Part shown: one piece after another, positions 27,801 through 36,909 of the stretch
Position numbering within the stretch: position 1 is the stretch's first letter
Layout of the letters: every line of letters starts with the position of its first letter
DNA from: Collimonas fungivorans
GTDB taxonomy: Bacteria; Pseudomonadota; Gammaproteobacteria; Burkholderiales; Burkholderiaceae_D
Length of the DNA: 64,000 bases
Reading direction: 5' to 3'
Assembly: GCF_001584145.1 (NCBI RefSeq)
Contig: NZ_CP013232.1
Location: 1,426,001 to 1,490,000 of the forward strand
Position numbers and translations under genes: made by a program
The notes under the pieces: generated by a model
Told to the model about the DNA's origin: nothing
Database searches by the model: none
The model's input: the letters and a program-made list of their open reading frames with translations, nothing else

Positions 27801-28304
27801 GAACCGCGCGTCCTGGCAGGCATCATCTCTGGCTTGCGGGCGCAAATGACACAGCGTGGAAAAATGATGATCGTGACGCTGGACGACGGCAGCGCGACTG
27901 TCGATGTCACTGTCTATAACGAGCAGTTTGAACCGAACAAGGCGTTTTTCAAGGAAGACGAATTCCTGGTGGTGCATGGCAAGGTGTCGGAAGATCGTTT
28001 CAACGGTGGTTTGCGGGTGTCGGCGGAGAGGGTGATGGATATTGCTACTGCGCGGATTCAGTACGGCCGCCAGATCGTGCTGTCCCTATCGTCGCTGTCA
28101 CAGAAAATCGATGCGGCGCAGCTTAGGGACATGCTATCGTCGCATCGCTCAGAAACCGGCTTGCCCATGACGCTGCGCTATACCGGGGAAGGCATCGCTT
28201 GCGAAATATTATTCGGCAATGAGTGGAGAGTTTCGCCTAGCGATGGCCTGCAGCTCGCCCTGATAGAAAAGGTGGGACCGGAAGCGGTCGCTGTGGAATA
28301 TTAA
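24837..28304 (+). CDS. dnaE: DNA polymerase III alpha subunit
   Basis: 1,155 residues, full length. The N-terminal PHP domain starts FIHLRLHSEYSIVDGLVRIDD, the palm catalytic aspartates are in MPDFDIDFC, and GPGRGSGAGSLVAYSLQITD is the polymerase nucleotide-binding segment. A helix-hairpin-helix and a C-terminal OB-fold (VLAGIISGLRAQMTQRGKMM) follow. It is the replicative polymerase. A TAAAAT box lies just before the ATG, so the leader is short. It is followed 57 bases downstream by the O-antigen ligase-like gene. Confidence 0.98.
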   Translation: MTTPQFIHLRLHSEYSIVDGLVRIDDVVKAAAGDKQAALGISDLANLFGMVKFYKAARGKGIKPIIGCDVWITNDDDRDKPSRLLLLVKNRGGYLQLCELLSRAWLENLHRGRAEIRAEWLAELTQQSGGNGLIALSGAHFGDIGIAIDNGNTGLAERCIERWAAIFPDNFYVEIQRADQPNMEAHVRQAVALAAKFNVPVVATHPIQFLDKEEFIAHEARTCIAEGEMLANARRVRRFNDQQSFKTQAEMAELFADMPAALQNSIEIAKRCNLTLQLGKPQLPDFPTPDGMTIGDFLIQQSQEGLELRLLHLFPDETKREQQRQRYQDRLKFETDTIIKMGFPGYFLIVAEFIRWAKQNGVPVGPGRGSGAGSLVAYSLQITDLDPLKYNLLFERFLNPERVSMPDFDIDFCQEGRDRVIQHVKDLYGKDAVSQIATFGTMAAKGAIRDVGRVLDFGYNFCDGISKLIPFKPGKHVTIADAIQEEPMLAERLENEEEVKQLLNLAQQVEGIARNIGMHAGGVLIAPGKLTDFCPLYTQGGDAGVVSQYDKDDVEAVGLVKFDFLGLTTLTILDRAVRYIKQLDPAMADFSLEKLPLNDRPSYELLTAAKTVAVFQLESRGMQGMLKDARPDRFEDIIALVALYRPGPMDLIPDFCKRKHGERFDYPDPRTEGILSETYGIMVYQEQVMQMAQVVGGYSLGGADLLRRAMGKKKAEEMAEHRQIFRDGAAKDGLTEAKADEIFDLMEKFAGYGFNKSHAAAYALLSYHTAYLKAHHPAAFMAANLSLAMDDTEKIKILVEDSLTVCKLTLLPPDINLSDYRFTPEGEPGKKATFIRYGLGAVKGSGQNAIEAIIAARQEKPFVNLFDFCLRVDKRQINRRTIESLIRAGAFDCFKVDRGILLASVPRAMEAADQKLASANQVSLFGGDDSDLEAPIEYVQAAPWTDKQKLTEEKSALGFYLSGHLFHAYAAEARRFARTPLGSLEPSREPRVLAGIISGLRAQMTQRGKMMIVTLDDGSATVDVTVYNEQFEPNKAFFKEDEFLVVHGKVSEDRFNGGLRVSAERVMDIATARIQYGRQIVLSLSSLSQKIDAAQLRDMLSSHRSETGLPMTLRYTGEGIACEILFGNEWRVSPSDGLQLALIEKVGPEAVAVEY

Positions 28305-28361
28305 ACTGATGCGATTTATCCGGCGCCGTCTCACCATTTAACTTAACCCCGGAGAAGAAAT

Positions 28362-29603
28362 TTGTCCTATATCAAATGGCCTGTGATTCTGGCCATTCTG
28401 CTGTTTCCTGCTTTATCCATTGTGCTGCACAACGCTGGCAATGCCTGTTTATTCGTGCTTTTGATTTGCAGCATAGTCGCACTGATCCTGCGCTGCAAAC
28501 CTATGGACATCGCGTTCAGTCAAGTGTTGAAAGACTATTGGCTGCTTCATCTTGCCATGGCTTCCTTGTTCATTGCAGTTATTCTCAATCAGCTTTCGCT
28601 TGGAATTTTTGACGCCAAGCAATATGATCGCGCGTTGCGCCTTGCCGTCTTTGCGCCTGTCTTTTGGATAGTAATGGCGGCACCCCTTAAATATCTGAAG
28701 TATGTGCAGTGGTCTTTCATTTGCGGAATCATTGCAGCAACGATCAAGATCTATCTGGTGACGGACGGAGGAATATCGCGGCCAGGCAATATCGGATTTC
28801 TGCTGATCATTGCTTTTTCTGACATTGCCCTGTTGCTTGGTTGTATGACACTGCTGTCGATCGGCTGGAACAATCGCCGCAATAAAATGATCATGGCCCT
28901 GAAATTCATCATTTTTATTGCCAGCCTGTACATCACCATTCTGGGACAGTCCAGAGGCACCTGGATAGCGATTCCTTTTTTCATGATTTTCGCAGTCCAT
29001 TCCTGGAAAAGAATCCAGTTGCGCCATAAGTTGATGCTGACAATTTTCTCTCTTGTCGTGGTGGGATCCGTGTTTACTTTCAGTAGTACAGTGGAAACCA
29101 GGATGACGGAAGCTAAATCGGATATTTCTCTTTATCTGCATGGGAAAAATGTTGATACTTCGCTAGGTATCAGACTTCAGCTCTGGCGGGCATCCTGGGA
29201 ACTGTTCAAGGAACGCCCGGTTTTTGGGATCGGACGGGAGAACTTCGGTATAGGTTTGGAAACCCTGTCTGCGCAAAACAAGATTAGTCCCCTCGCGGCA
29301 TCTCTTGCACATTCTCACAATGAACTTTTGTTTAATCTGACCATCTTGGGGATATTCGGGCTACTGGCGAACTTGTCGATATATTGCGTGCCAGCGTATT
29401 ATTTTTACAGGGAAATACATCACCCTGATAGGGACATTAGAGTGGCGGCAGGATTGGGGGGGCTCCTCTGTCTGGGCTTCTTTATCTTTGGCCTTACGGA
29501 TCTGATGTTTTTCTGGACAGTTCTTGGCGGGTTTTATTGCATGAGCGTTGCGACATTCCTTGCGATCATACTTAAGCGCAAAAAAGAAATTAAGGCCGAC
29601 TGA
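28362..29603 (+). CDS. O-antigen ligase-like polymerase/ligase (Wzy_C family)
   Basis: 413 residues. The TTG start at 28362 is supported by GGAGAAG ending three bases before it. The protein has about 10-12 membrane segments. The signature of the O-antigen ligase family is seen as GQSRGTWIAIP before a periplasmic loop, and as IGRENFG…AHSHNELLFNLTILG near the C-terminus. Such proteins attach O-antigen to lipid A-core, or polymerise it. The next gene, msbA, starts 3 bases after the stop, so the two are co-transcribed and both belong to LPS assembly. Confidence 0.85.
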   Translation: MSYIKWPVILAILLFPALSIVLHNAGNACLFVLLICSIVALILRCKPMDIAFSQVLKDYWLLHLAMASLFIAVILNQLSLGIFDAKQYDRALRLAVFAPVFWIVMAAPLKYLKYVQWSFICGIIAATIKIYLVTDGGISRPGNIGFLLIIAFSDIALLLGCMTLLSIGWNNRRNKMIMALKFIIFIASLYITILGQSRGTWIAIPFFMIFAVHSWKRIQLRHKLMLTIFSLVVVGSVFTFSSTVETRMTEAKSDISLYLHGKNVDTSLGIRLQLWRASWELFKERPVFGIGRENFGIGLETLSAQNKISPLAASLAHSHNELLFNLTILGIFGLLANLSIYCVPAYYFYREIHHPDRDIRVAAGLGGLLCLGFFIFGLTDLMFFWTVLGGFYCMSVATFLAIILKRKKEIKAD

Positions 29604-29606
29604 CTG

Positions 29607-31364
29607 ATGAGCTCATCTTCCTATACAACTTATTTCAAACGCCTGGCGATACTACACCGGCCGTACAAAAAGCGTCTGTTTCTGGGACTGCTCGGGATGG
29701 TGGTAACTGCGGCAACAGAGCCGCTGGTTGCTTATATTTTCAAGATTTTGCTGGATAACGGTTTTGTTCAAAAGCCGACTTTTCCGCTGTGGTTGGTGCC
29801 GGTTGCCGTGATCGGTGCATTTGTAGCACGCGGTGCGTCAACCTTCTTGACGACATACATGACTAATTGGGTTTCCACCCGGGTATTGAATACCTTGCGG
29901 CAGCAAATGTTCAACCGCATCTTGCAGGTATCAATCGATTTTCATGGCACCCATACAGTGGGCCGAGTGATCAATTCGATCATGTTTGAAGTACAGCAGA
30001 TCATAGAAATGATCAGCAAGCTGTTTACATCGATTGTGCGCTGCGTCCTGACAGTAGCTGGTTTGCTAGGTTACATGCTGTTTATTAGTTGGAAGCTAAC
30101 GATTGTCGCGCTGGTGTTGATGCCCCTGATGATCATGGTAGTACGGACGACTGCCAAGCGCCTGAAAAAACTCAACAAGGATTCGTTGGACGTTAATGCC
30201 CAGTTGACTCAGGTAATAGAAGAAACCACGCGCGCGCAGCAGGTCATCAAGGTGTTTGGCGGCGAAGCCTATGAAAAGAGACGGTTCGAAGAATCAGCCG
30301 AGCATATCCGCCACTACAGCATGCGTATGACTGCGACCTTCGCGGCTACCGTACCCGTTACGCAAATCATGATGGCTTGCGCCATGTCTGCGATGATCAC
30401 GATGGGGCTGGTGCAAGCAAGTCACGGACAGCTGACCGCAGGCGATTTCGTGTCATTCCTGGCGGCGATGATCGCCCTGCAAGTCCCTCTCAAACAGCTG
30501 GCTGAAGTGAACGGTCCGCTGCAGCGAGGCATGGCCGCGGCAGAAGCCGTATTTAAGCTGATCGATAGTCCGGTCGAACGCACCGGAGGCGTACAGTTGG
30601 ACAAACGCGCAAACGGGAAAATCGAATTTTCCAATGTCGGCTTTTCATATCCGGGCCAGGAAAAGCCCGCGTTAAAAGGCATCAACCTGAGTGTCAAGCC
30701 TGGTGAAACCATCGCCTTCGTGGGGATGTCGGGCGGCGGAAAATCCACACTGGTGAACTTGATTCCCGGATTTTATTCGACGACTGAAGGCCGCATCCTG
30801 CTGGATGACTTGCCTATCGAAGACATCTCCCTGGAGAGCCTGCGAGCTCAGATAGCCATGGTTAGCCAGAATGTCGTGCTGTTCAACGACACTATCGCTG
30901 CCAATATCGCCTATGGCGACAGCGCGCCAGACCAGGTACGGATTGAAGCCGCCGCCAAAGCTGCTTACCTGGTCGAGATGATCGCCGCTTTGCCTGACGG
31001 TTACGAAACGCAGATCGGCGACAACGGTTCGCGCTTGTCCGGCGGCCAACGCCAGCGGCTGGCAATGGCGCGCGCTATCTACAAGGACGCTCCTATTCTG
31101 ATTCTGGACGAAGCGACTTCGGCGCTGGACACCGAGTCGGAACGGGCAGTGCAAGCGGCGCTCGACCAGCTGATGCAGGGCCGTACCACTTTCGTGATTG
31201 CGCACAGGCTCTCGACTATCGAGCGCGCCAGCCGCATTGTCGTGCTCTCGAACGGTAGCGTTGTTGAAATCGGCAGCCACGATGAGTTGCTGAGCAAGCA
31301 GGGCGCATACGCAAATTTATATCATCTCCAGTTTTCCAAGGACGCGGTGAATGTAGAGATGTAG
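29607..31364 (+). CDS. msbA: Lipid A/LPS flippase MsbA (ABC exporter)
   Basis: 585 residues, a half-transporter with six membrane segments in the first ~320 residues and a C-terminal ATPase. Walker A is GMSGGGKST, the signature is LSGGQRQRLAMARA, Walker B is ILILDEATSALD, and the H-loop is VIAHRLSTI. It flips lipid A-core across the inner membrane. The genes before and after it (O-antigen ligase-like, GT9) support an LPS role. Confidence 0.95.
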   Translation: MSSSSYTTYFKRLAILHRPYKKRLFLGLLGMVVTAATEPLVAYIFKILLDNGFVQKPTFPLWLVPVAVIGAFVARGASTFLTTYMTNWVSTRVLNTLRQQMFNRILQVSIDFHGTHTVGRVINSIMFEVQQIIEMISKLFTSIVRCVLTVAGLLGYMLFISWKLTIVALVLMPLMIMVVRTTAKRLKKLNKDSLDVNAQLTQVIEETTRAQQVIKVFGGEAYEKRRFEESAEHIRHYSMRMTATFAATVPVTQIMMACAMSAMITMGLVQASHGQLTAGDFVSFLAAMIALQVPLKQLAEVNGPLQRGMAAAEAVFKLIDSPVERTGGVQLDKRANGKIEFSNVGFSYPGQEKPALKGINLSVKPGETIAFVGMSGGGKSTLVNLIPGFYSTTEGRILLDDLPIEDISLESLRAQIAMVSQNVVLFNDTIAANIAYGDSAPDQVRIEAAAKAAYLVEMIAALPDGYETQIGDNGSRLSGGQRQRLAMARAIYKDAPILILDEATSALDTESERAVQAALDQLMQGRTTFVIAHRLSTIERASRIVVLSNGSVVEIGSHDELLSKQGAYANLYHLQFSKDAVNVEM

Positions 31365-31449
31365 TGGATGGGATCTCAGGCTGATTGCTTGGGATCGCAG
31401 GCCTGCTTCCGCTGAAAATATCGTCCGAGAGAAATCACAAGAAAATCCC

Positions 31450-32574
31450 ATGACAGATCAACTCGTTCCAGCCGAAATATTAAAGAAAACAGATAAGATC
31501 CTGTTCATCGCCCATCTTGCCCTCGGCGATTTTACTTACCTGCAGAATTGTTTCCAGGCCTTTGCGCAAGCCTTCCCGCATATCAAGATCCATATATGGG
31601 TGGATGAAGTGCGCCGCACCAAGAACACCGCAGCATGGCCCTTCCTGAAGAAATATGCCTTGTATGATTGGCTGGCGGAATGTCCTTTTGTCGCCAAGAT
31701 CTACCAGCAGACCTATAGTCCCACCCTGTTTGAAGAATCGATCGTAGAGGCGCAAAAACAGCAATATCCGCTGGTGGTGTCGCTGTCGACCTTGAGGCCG
31801 CCCATGTATGCGACGCTGGCGCGCCAGATCAGTCCGCAAGGTTTTGTAGCCGGGATGAAAAAACCGGCCGGCATCCTCGCGCTACATAAGCGCCTGGCTT
31901 ACCGCAAACTGGATGCCGCTTTTGATCCTGACCGGGTGGCGCCGCGGGGAGTGCATATCAGCGATGTATATGCGGCCTGGTTCAATCGTTTGTTCGGCAT
32001 GGACAGCGCAGCATCGTCACGCCAGCCTTTCGTGCGCATCCCGGAACAATGGAGCCGGCACGCGCAGGAACAGCTGAAGCTTTGGGGTTTTGACCGCGAC
32101 CGCCGGCAATCCGCCAATCCGGCCAAGCTGGTTTTCATCAATCCCTACGCCAAGACCCGCAAGCGTTGCTGGCCGCTGGAACGGGTGGTCGAACTGGTGG
32201 CGGCGATAAGAGCGCAAGACAGCTGGAAAGACACCCGTTTTATCGTCAACGTGGTGCCGGAAGAAATGGCGCAAGCCAGGACATTCTTCGACGGCCACGC
32301 GGTTGAGCGCTTGCAGCTGTTCAGTGCGCAGGAGAATTTTTTCCAGCTGCCGGCAATGCTGCGCGAGTGCGACCTGATCATCTCGGTTGAAACCGCGGTA
32401 ATGCACTTGGCGAACGCAGTGCAAGTGCCTGTGATTGCGTTGATGCGCCAGAAAAATCCGGAATGGGCGCCGATCGATAAAGAGAACAGTATCGTGATCA
32501 CCGCTGCAAACCGCCGAGACTGGGTGAAAGCGATTACGGTGGCTCAGGTGATCGCGGTTCTTAATCAGAAATAG
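31450..32574 (+). CDS. Glycosyltransferase family 9 protein (heptosyltransferase-like)
   Basis: 374 residues with two Rossmann-like halves. The N-terminus has ILFIAHLALGDFTYLQNCFQ in place of the usual RxGALGD motif. The C-terminal half has KLVFINPYAKTRKRCWP, NVVPEE and the donor-binding segment LIISVETAVMHLANAVQVPVIAL, where GT9 enzymes usually have DTGxxH; here the corresponding residues are VETAVMH. It probably adds a heptose or other sugar to the LPS core. It converges with another GT9 gene, overlapping it by 14 bases. Confidence 0.85.
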   Translation: MTDQLVPAEILKKTDKILFIAHLALGDFTYLQNCFQAFAQAFPHIKIHIWVDEVRRTKNTAAWPFLKKYALYDWLAECPFVAKIYQQTYSPTLFEESIVEAQKQQYPLVVSLSTLRPPMYATLARQISPQGFVAGMKKPAGILALHKRLAYRKLDAAFDPDRVAPRGVHISDVYAAWFNRLFGMDSAASSRQPFVRIPEQWSRHAQEQLKLWGFDRDRRQSANPAKLVFINPYAKTRKRCWPLERVVELVAAIRAQDSWKDTRFIVNVVPEEMAQARTFFDGHAVERLQLFSAQENFFQLPAMLRECDLIISVETAVMHLANAVQVPVIALMRQKNPEWAPIDKENSIVITAANRRDWVKAITVAQVIAVLNQK

Positions 32575-33628
32575 CGGAAACAGCCAGGCTGGAGGATTTT
32601 TCCGCCAGCGTTTCTTGCCGCCATCGCAAAACGATCTCGGCGACACTTTCAGGGGTGATGTTTTCCATGCAGGCGCAAGTCGCGGCCTGGCTATCCTTGC
32701 AACCAGCGCAGCTGATCGGCAGGGACAGGGCTTGCGCCCGTTTCCCCAGCGGCGCCCAGCGCCCTGGATGCATCGGGCGCGTCGGCGGAAACAAGCCGAG
32801 CGTGCGCTGGCCCAGCGCGGCAGAGATATGGAGCGGACCGGTGCCGCTTGCAATCAAGCCGTCGGCGGCATTAATCAGCGAGCTGAGCTGGTCTAAGGTG
32901 TACTTGCCGCACAGGTTGCCTACATTCTGCAATTCCAGCAATTCCTCGGCGTGCTCGGCTAGCCACTGTCCTTCGGCGGCACTGCCGGTCAGCCACAGAT
33001 GGGTATCCGGGTATTGGCTCAACTGCCGGGCAAGCGCCGCGTAGTGCTTGATGGGCCACTCGCGCCCATGTCCGTTCGATTTTGTATGAAGGATCAGATT
33101 GAAGCGATATGGCTGGAGCAGCTGGTTTATTTCGGGATTCTGCGGGACGTCGAAATCGTAGAGGGCTGAAATGACAGGCAGTTCGGGGATCGTGTCAAAG
33201 CCGAACGGGCGCAGGAATTCAAAATTGAATTGCGCTTCATGATGCTCGGAATTCCCTTTCTTGAATCGTACCCGGCGGTTGCAATACAGCATCTGATACA
33301 GCTTATGGCGCGCGTTGCCGATACGGTTGCGGATGCGGGCTTTGAACGCTATGACCGCAAGGCGTTTGTTCGGCTGCGCCAATATGATGGTGTCGACGTT
33401 GGCGTGAGCGAAATAGGCGGGAGGATCCAGCAGGAAACTTTCCAGTTCCACTACCTCATCTATGCTCCGGCATTGCTTGACGACCGGTGCGGCATAAGCC
33501 CGGCACAGAAAACTGATTTTCAGGGCCGGATATTGCTGCTTCAGAAAAGCGGCGATGGGTAATGTCAGGATAACGTCGCCGATATTATCGGTGCGGCATA
33601 TCAAGAGATGAGAGCTGGTTATTGCCAT
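32561..33628 (-). CDS. Glycosyltransferase family 9 protein (LPS heptosyltransferase-type)
   Basis: 355 residues. The start LLICRTDNIGDVILTLPIAAFLKQ is the family 9 N-terminal motif. FNLILHTKSNGHGREWPIKHYAALA marks the second domain, and DGLIASGTGPLHISAALGQRTLGLFPP is the donor-binding motif. A short Cys-rich segment follows (CAGCKDSQAATCAC). It is probably an inner-membrane-associated LPS core sugar transferase. The 3' end overlaps the opposite-strand GT9 gene; upstream on the same strand lies the GT8 gene at 33732. Confidence 0.88.
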   Translation of the reverse strand: MAITSSHLLICRTDNIGDVILTLPIAAFLKQQYPALKISFLCRAYAAPVVKQCRSIDEVVELESFLLDPPAYFAHANVDTIILAQPNKRLAVIAFKARIRNRIGNARHKLYQMLYCNRRVRFKKGNSEHHEAQFNFEFLRPFGFDTIPELPVISALYDFDVPQNPEINQLLQPYRFNLILHTKSNGHGREWPIKHYAALARQLSQYPDTHLWLTGSAAEGQWLAEHAEELLELQNVGNLCGKYTLDQLSSLINAADGLIASGTGPLHISAALGQRTLGLFPPTRPMHPGRWAPLGKRAQALSLPISCAGCKDSQAATCACMENITPESVAEIVLRWRQETLAEKSSSLAVSAISD

Positions 33629-33731
33629 TGTTGGATCGGTTAAGGCTATGTAAACGATGAGTTGCAGAAATTATAACCGGCCGCCTGGATGGCCGGTGGG
33701 GTTCTCACTTTTTGTTACTTTTCGCACATAT

Positions 33732-34697
33732 TTACCTGGCGGAAAGGTATTTCATGTACCACTTGAAACTGTCCAGCACCTGGCCGCGTTTCATCAGGAA
33801 ACGGGAATACATCCTCATCTCTTTATAGTTCCTTGGCGCCGGATCGAGCGCCAGGTCCGCCCAGGGAGAAAGCGCCTGGTATTTCACGAACAACTCGGTG
33901 GAGGCATGTAAACACCAGTCGTTCCAGGGTTTCACCGCGCCGGCGAAATGGATGAAGACGACCGGGCCGATGTCGCGCATCTGGCGCTTGTCCTTTTCCA
34001 GGTCATGGATCAGGTCGTAGAGGAAATTCCATTTCCTGTCGATGTAGCGGATCTTTCCTTCCAGAACCACATTGAGCGCATCCTGGTCGGGAAATCTGTA
34101 CTCCTTGCCGTTTTCCAGGATGGCGAGAATGGTCTTCTCGGTGATTTCCTGCGTTATCCAGTTCTCGACATGCATGTACATCACGCCAGAGTTGAAATAT
34201 TTCTGCGACGACAGCTGCAGGGCGGCGCAGCGTCTTCTGGTGGTTTCATCCGCGTCTGGTACAACAATCGCCGCGCTGTCGCCGAAATCCATGGCCGTCA
34301 ACTCGGCCATGCTGCCGACGCACAGGATATCCGCATCCAGGTAAAGCACCTTGTCGCACATGCCGCGCAGGGTCGACGGGATCAGCAGGCGAGTGAAGAT
34401 GGTAGGCGAATAGTAGGAGAACTGCGAGATGTGCGCGAACGGCTTGAATACTTCCGGATCGATAATGTGCACGTGCGTCTTGAGCTGGTACATCTGCTCC
34501 AGCTGCTTGAAGCGCTTGCGGTTGTCTTCGGACAGCGCAAAGGCAAACACATGGAAGGTGAAAGTCACGCCAGGACTATTGGCGATGATGGAGGCGATCG
34601 TCGCTCCCATGCTGCGGCAATAGTGGTCGTCGACGCAGAAGGCGATATGGAAAGAATCGTCAGCGGCCGCAGGGAATGTCGGTGAAGGGTTATTCAT
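33732..34697 (-). CDS. Glycosyltransferase family 8 protein (LPS core glucosyl/galactosyltransferase type)
   Basis: 321 residues. The hallmarks of GT8 are present: HIAFCVDDHYCRSMGATIASI at the start, the DxD metal motif in KVLYLDADILC (about 121-131), FNSGVMYMHVENW, FPDQDALNVVL and FIHFAGAVKPW. The C-terminus has the basic helical tail seen in RfaJ/WaaJ-like enzymes. It uses a UDP-sugar to extend the LPS core in the cytoplasm. It starts 7 bases after the rng stop on the same strand. Confidence 0.92.
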   Translation of the reverse strand: MNNPSPTFPAAADDSFHIAFCVDDHYCRSMGATIASIIANSPGVTFTFHVFAFALSEDNRKRFKQLEQMYQLKTHVHIIDPEVFKPFAHISQFSYYSPTIFTRLLIPSTLRGMCDKVLYLDADILCVGSMAELTAMDFGDSAAIVVPDADETTRRRCAALQLSSQKYFNSGVMYMHVENWITQEITEKTILAILENGKEYRFPDQDALNVVLEGKIRYIDRKWNFLYDLIHDLEKDKRQMRDIGPVVFIHFAGAVKPWNDWCLHASTELFVKYQALSPWADLALDPAPRNYKEMRMYSRFLMKRGQVLDSFKWYMKYLSAR

Positions 34698-34704
34698 GTA
34701 AACC

Positions 34705-36168
34705 TTACATAAGGATGATGTCGTACTGCTCCTGCGGATAAACCGTTTCCACCTGCAGGGAAATCGGTTTACGGATGAAGTCGCCTAGCATCGCCAGATG
34801 CTGGGATTCTTCTTCGAGGAACATGTCGACCACCACCTGCGACGCCAGGATGCGGAATTCGCGCGGATTGAACTGCTTGGCTTCGCGCAAGACTTCGCGC
34901 AAGATTTCATAACAAATGGTGCGCGCGGTCTTGACCTGGCCTTTGCCGTTGCAGGCGGGGCAGGGCTCGCACAAGATATGCGCGAGCGATTCGCGAGTGC
35001 GCTTGCGGGTCATTTCCACCAGGCCCAGTGCGGAGAATTCGGATACCGATTTTTTGGTGCGGTCGCGCAGCAGGGCCTTGTGCAGCTCGGCCAGCACGGC
35101 GCTCTTGTGCTCGCCGTTTTCCATGTCGATGAAATCGAGGATGATGATGCCGCCCAGGTTGCGCAGCCTGAGCTGGCGAGCGATGGCGTGCGCCGCTTCC
35201 AGGTTGGTCTTGAAAATCGTATCGTCGAAATTGCGGCCGTTGACGAAGCTGCCGGTGTTGACGTCGATGGTGGTCATGGCTTCGGTCTGGTCGACGATCA
35301 GGTAGCCGCCGGACTTGAGCGGCACGCGGCGGCTCAATGCTTCCTGGATTTCTTCTTCGACGCCGTACAGGTCGAACAAGGGCCGTTCGCCGGTGTAATG
35401 CATCAGCCGCGCGGTGACGGACGGCGTATAGGTGGCAGCGAACTCCTGCAGTTTCTGGAAATTCTCGCGCGAGTCGACCTGGATGGTGGTGGTTTCGTCG
35501 TTGACGAAATCGCGCAGCACGCGCTGCGCCAGGCTCAGGTCCTGGTGCAGCAAGGTAGGCGCCGGTTTGCTTTTCGCCAGCTGGGTGATGGACGACCAGG
35601 TCTTGCGCAGATACTCGATATCCATCTGCAGGTCGGCCTCGGAAGCGTCTTCGGCCATGGTGCGGATGATGAAGCCGCCTTTTTCTTCCGGCGGCAGCAG
35701 CTTTTGCACTTTGTCTTTCAACAGTTCGCGCTCGGCTTCGTTTTCAATCCGCTGCGAAATGCCGATATGGCGGTCTTGCGGCAGGTACACCAGCATGCGG
35801 CCGGCGATCGAAATCTGGGTCGACAAGCGGGCGCCCTTGGTGCCGATCGGATCTTTCACCACTTGCACGGTCAGCGACTGGCCGTCGAACAGCATTTTTT
35901 CAATCGGCGTTTGCTGGGCAGCCTGGCCATCGTGGGCGCGGGTTTCCCAGATGTCGGCGACGTGCAGGAAGGCGGCACGCTCCAGTCCGATATCGATGAA
36001 TGCCGATTGCATGCCGGGCAACACCCGGACCACTTTGCCCAGATAGATATTGCCGGCCAGGCCGCGCGACAAGGTGCGCTCGATGTGCAGTTCCTGCACC
36101 GCGCCCTGGAAAATCAGGGCGACGCGGGTTTCCTGGGGGGTGATGTTGACGAGGATGTCTTCGCTCAT
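34705..36168 (-). CDS. rng: Ribonuclease G
   Basis: 487 residues, the size of RNase G without the long RNase E tail. It begins EDILVNITPQETRVALIFQG, followed by an S1 domain (GNIYLGKVVRVLPGMQSAFIDIGLERAAFLH). The catalytic part contains TTIDVNTGSFVNG and IILDFIDMENGEHK with the metal-binding aspartates, and the Zn-link CPACNGKG. It processes the 16S rRNA 5' end and decays mRNA. Its start overlaps the maf stop by four bases (ATGA). Confidence 0.97.
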   Translation of the reverse strand: MSEDILVNITPQETRVALIFQGAVQELHIERTLSRGLAGNIYLGKVVRVLPGMQSAFIDIGLERAAFLHVADIWETRAHDGQAAQQTPIEKMLFDGQSLTVQVVKDPIGTKGARLSTQISIAGRMLVYLPQDRHIGISQRIENEAERELLKDKVQKLLPPEEKGGFIIRTMAEDASEADLQMDIEYLRKTWSSITQLAKSKPAPTLLHQDLSLAQRVLRDFVNDETTTIQVDSRENFQKLQEFAATYTPSVTARLMHYTGERPLFDLYGVEEEIQEALSRRVPLKSGGYLIVDQTEAMTTIDVNTGSFVNGRNFDDTIFKTNLEAAHAIARQLRLRNLGGIIILDFIDMENGEHKSAVLAELHKALLRDRTKKSVSEFSALGLVEMTRKRTRESLAHILCEPCPACNGKGQVKTARTICYEILREVLREAKQFNPREFRILASQVVVDMFLEEESQHLAMLGDFIRKPISLQVETVYPQEQYDIILM

Positions 36169-36785
36169 AAAATGCGGATGCCTGCCTGTTGTAATAGTTG
36201 CGCGGTTTCAAAAAGGGGCAAGCCCATGATGCCTGAATGGCTGCCGCGTATGCTTTCGATGAAAATCGCCGCCGGTCCCTGGATGCCGTAAGCGCCGGCC
36301 TTGTCGTAAGGCTCGCTGGTATCGCAGTAGGCTTCGATCATGGCCTCGGTCAGCTCCTGGAGTAAGACATCCGAAACCTGCGTGAGTTGCCAGGATTGTT
36401 CGCCATGGATGACGGCGATGCTGGTAAGGACCTGGTGGCTGCGTCCCGACAAGCGCCGCAGCATGGCGCTGGCTTCGGCTTTGTCGGCCGGCTTGCCGAG
36501 AATCTGGCCGTCGATGGTGACCGTGGTGTCGGCGGCCAGGATGGGCCGCACCGGCAGGCTGCGCCAAACCATCATCTGCTGCGCGGCGCGGGCTTTTTCC
36601 ATGGTCACCCTGGCGACATAGGCTTGCGGCGCTTCGTGAGGCAGGACTTCCTCGCTGACATCGGGGCCGCGCGGAGTCTGATCGCGTAGCAGCAGCAATT
36701 CGAATGCGACGCCGATCTGTCGCAGCAGCTCCCGCCGGCGCGGGCTTTTTGAGGCAAGGTAGATTTTCTGGTAAGGATTTTTCAT
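36165..36785 (-). CDS. maf: Maf/YhdE nucleoside triphosphate pyrophosphatase
   Basis: 206 residues. The family signature IYLASKSPRRRELLRQIG is at residues 8-25; DTTVTIDGQILGKPADKAEA and YDKAGAYGIQGPAAIFIESIRGSHSGIMGLP also match. The last motif is the dTTP/UTP type. It hydrolyses non-canonical or excess dTTP/UTP. The stop overlaps the rng start, so the two are translationally coupled. Confidence 0.95.
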   Translation of the reverse strand: MKNPYQKIYLASKSPRRRELLRQIGVAFELLLLRDQTPRGPDVSEEVLPHEAPQAYVARVTMEKARAAQQMMVWRSLPVRPILAADTTVTIDGQILGKPADKAEASAMLRRLSGRSHQVLTSIAVIHGEQSWQLTQVSDVLLQELTEAMIEAYCDTSEPYDKAGAYGIQGPAAIFIESIRGSHSGIMGLPLFETAQLLQQAGIRIL

Positions 36786-36909
36786 TGCTGGCGGCTGCGG
36801 CGGATACGTCGTCTGATAATTCCAGCGATTATTGCAGAGTTAGCTGCGGATTGGGGGCATATCGAGGACTTATTGGGGTGCAATTATCAGCGATCAAATT
36901 CGGGAACAA

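Noticed and set aside
24690..27977. Long minus-strand open frames across dnaE (567 and 511 codons)
   Set aside because: They are shadows of dnaE caused by high GC; the plus-strand frame has complete polymerase motifs and the minus translations are His/Arg/Gln-rich with no family pattern.
33676..33695. CCGGCC…GGCCGG hairpin between the GT8 and GT9 genes
   Set aside because: The stem is short and no T tract follows on the transcribed strand, so I cannot call it a terminator.
34798..36291. 497-codon plus-strand frame across rng
   Set aside because: Antisense of RNase G; composition is typical of a GC-rich shadow frame.
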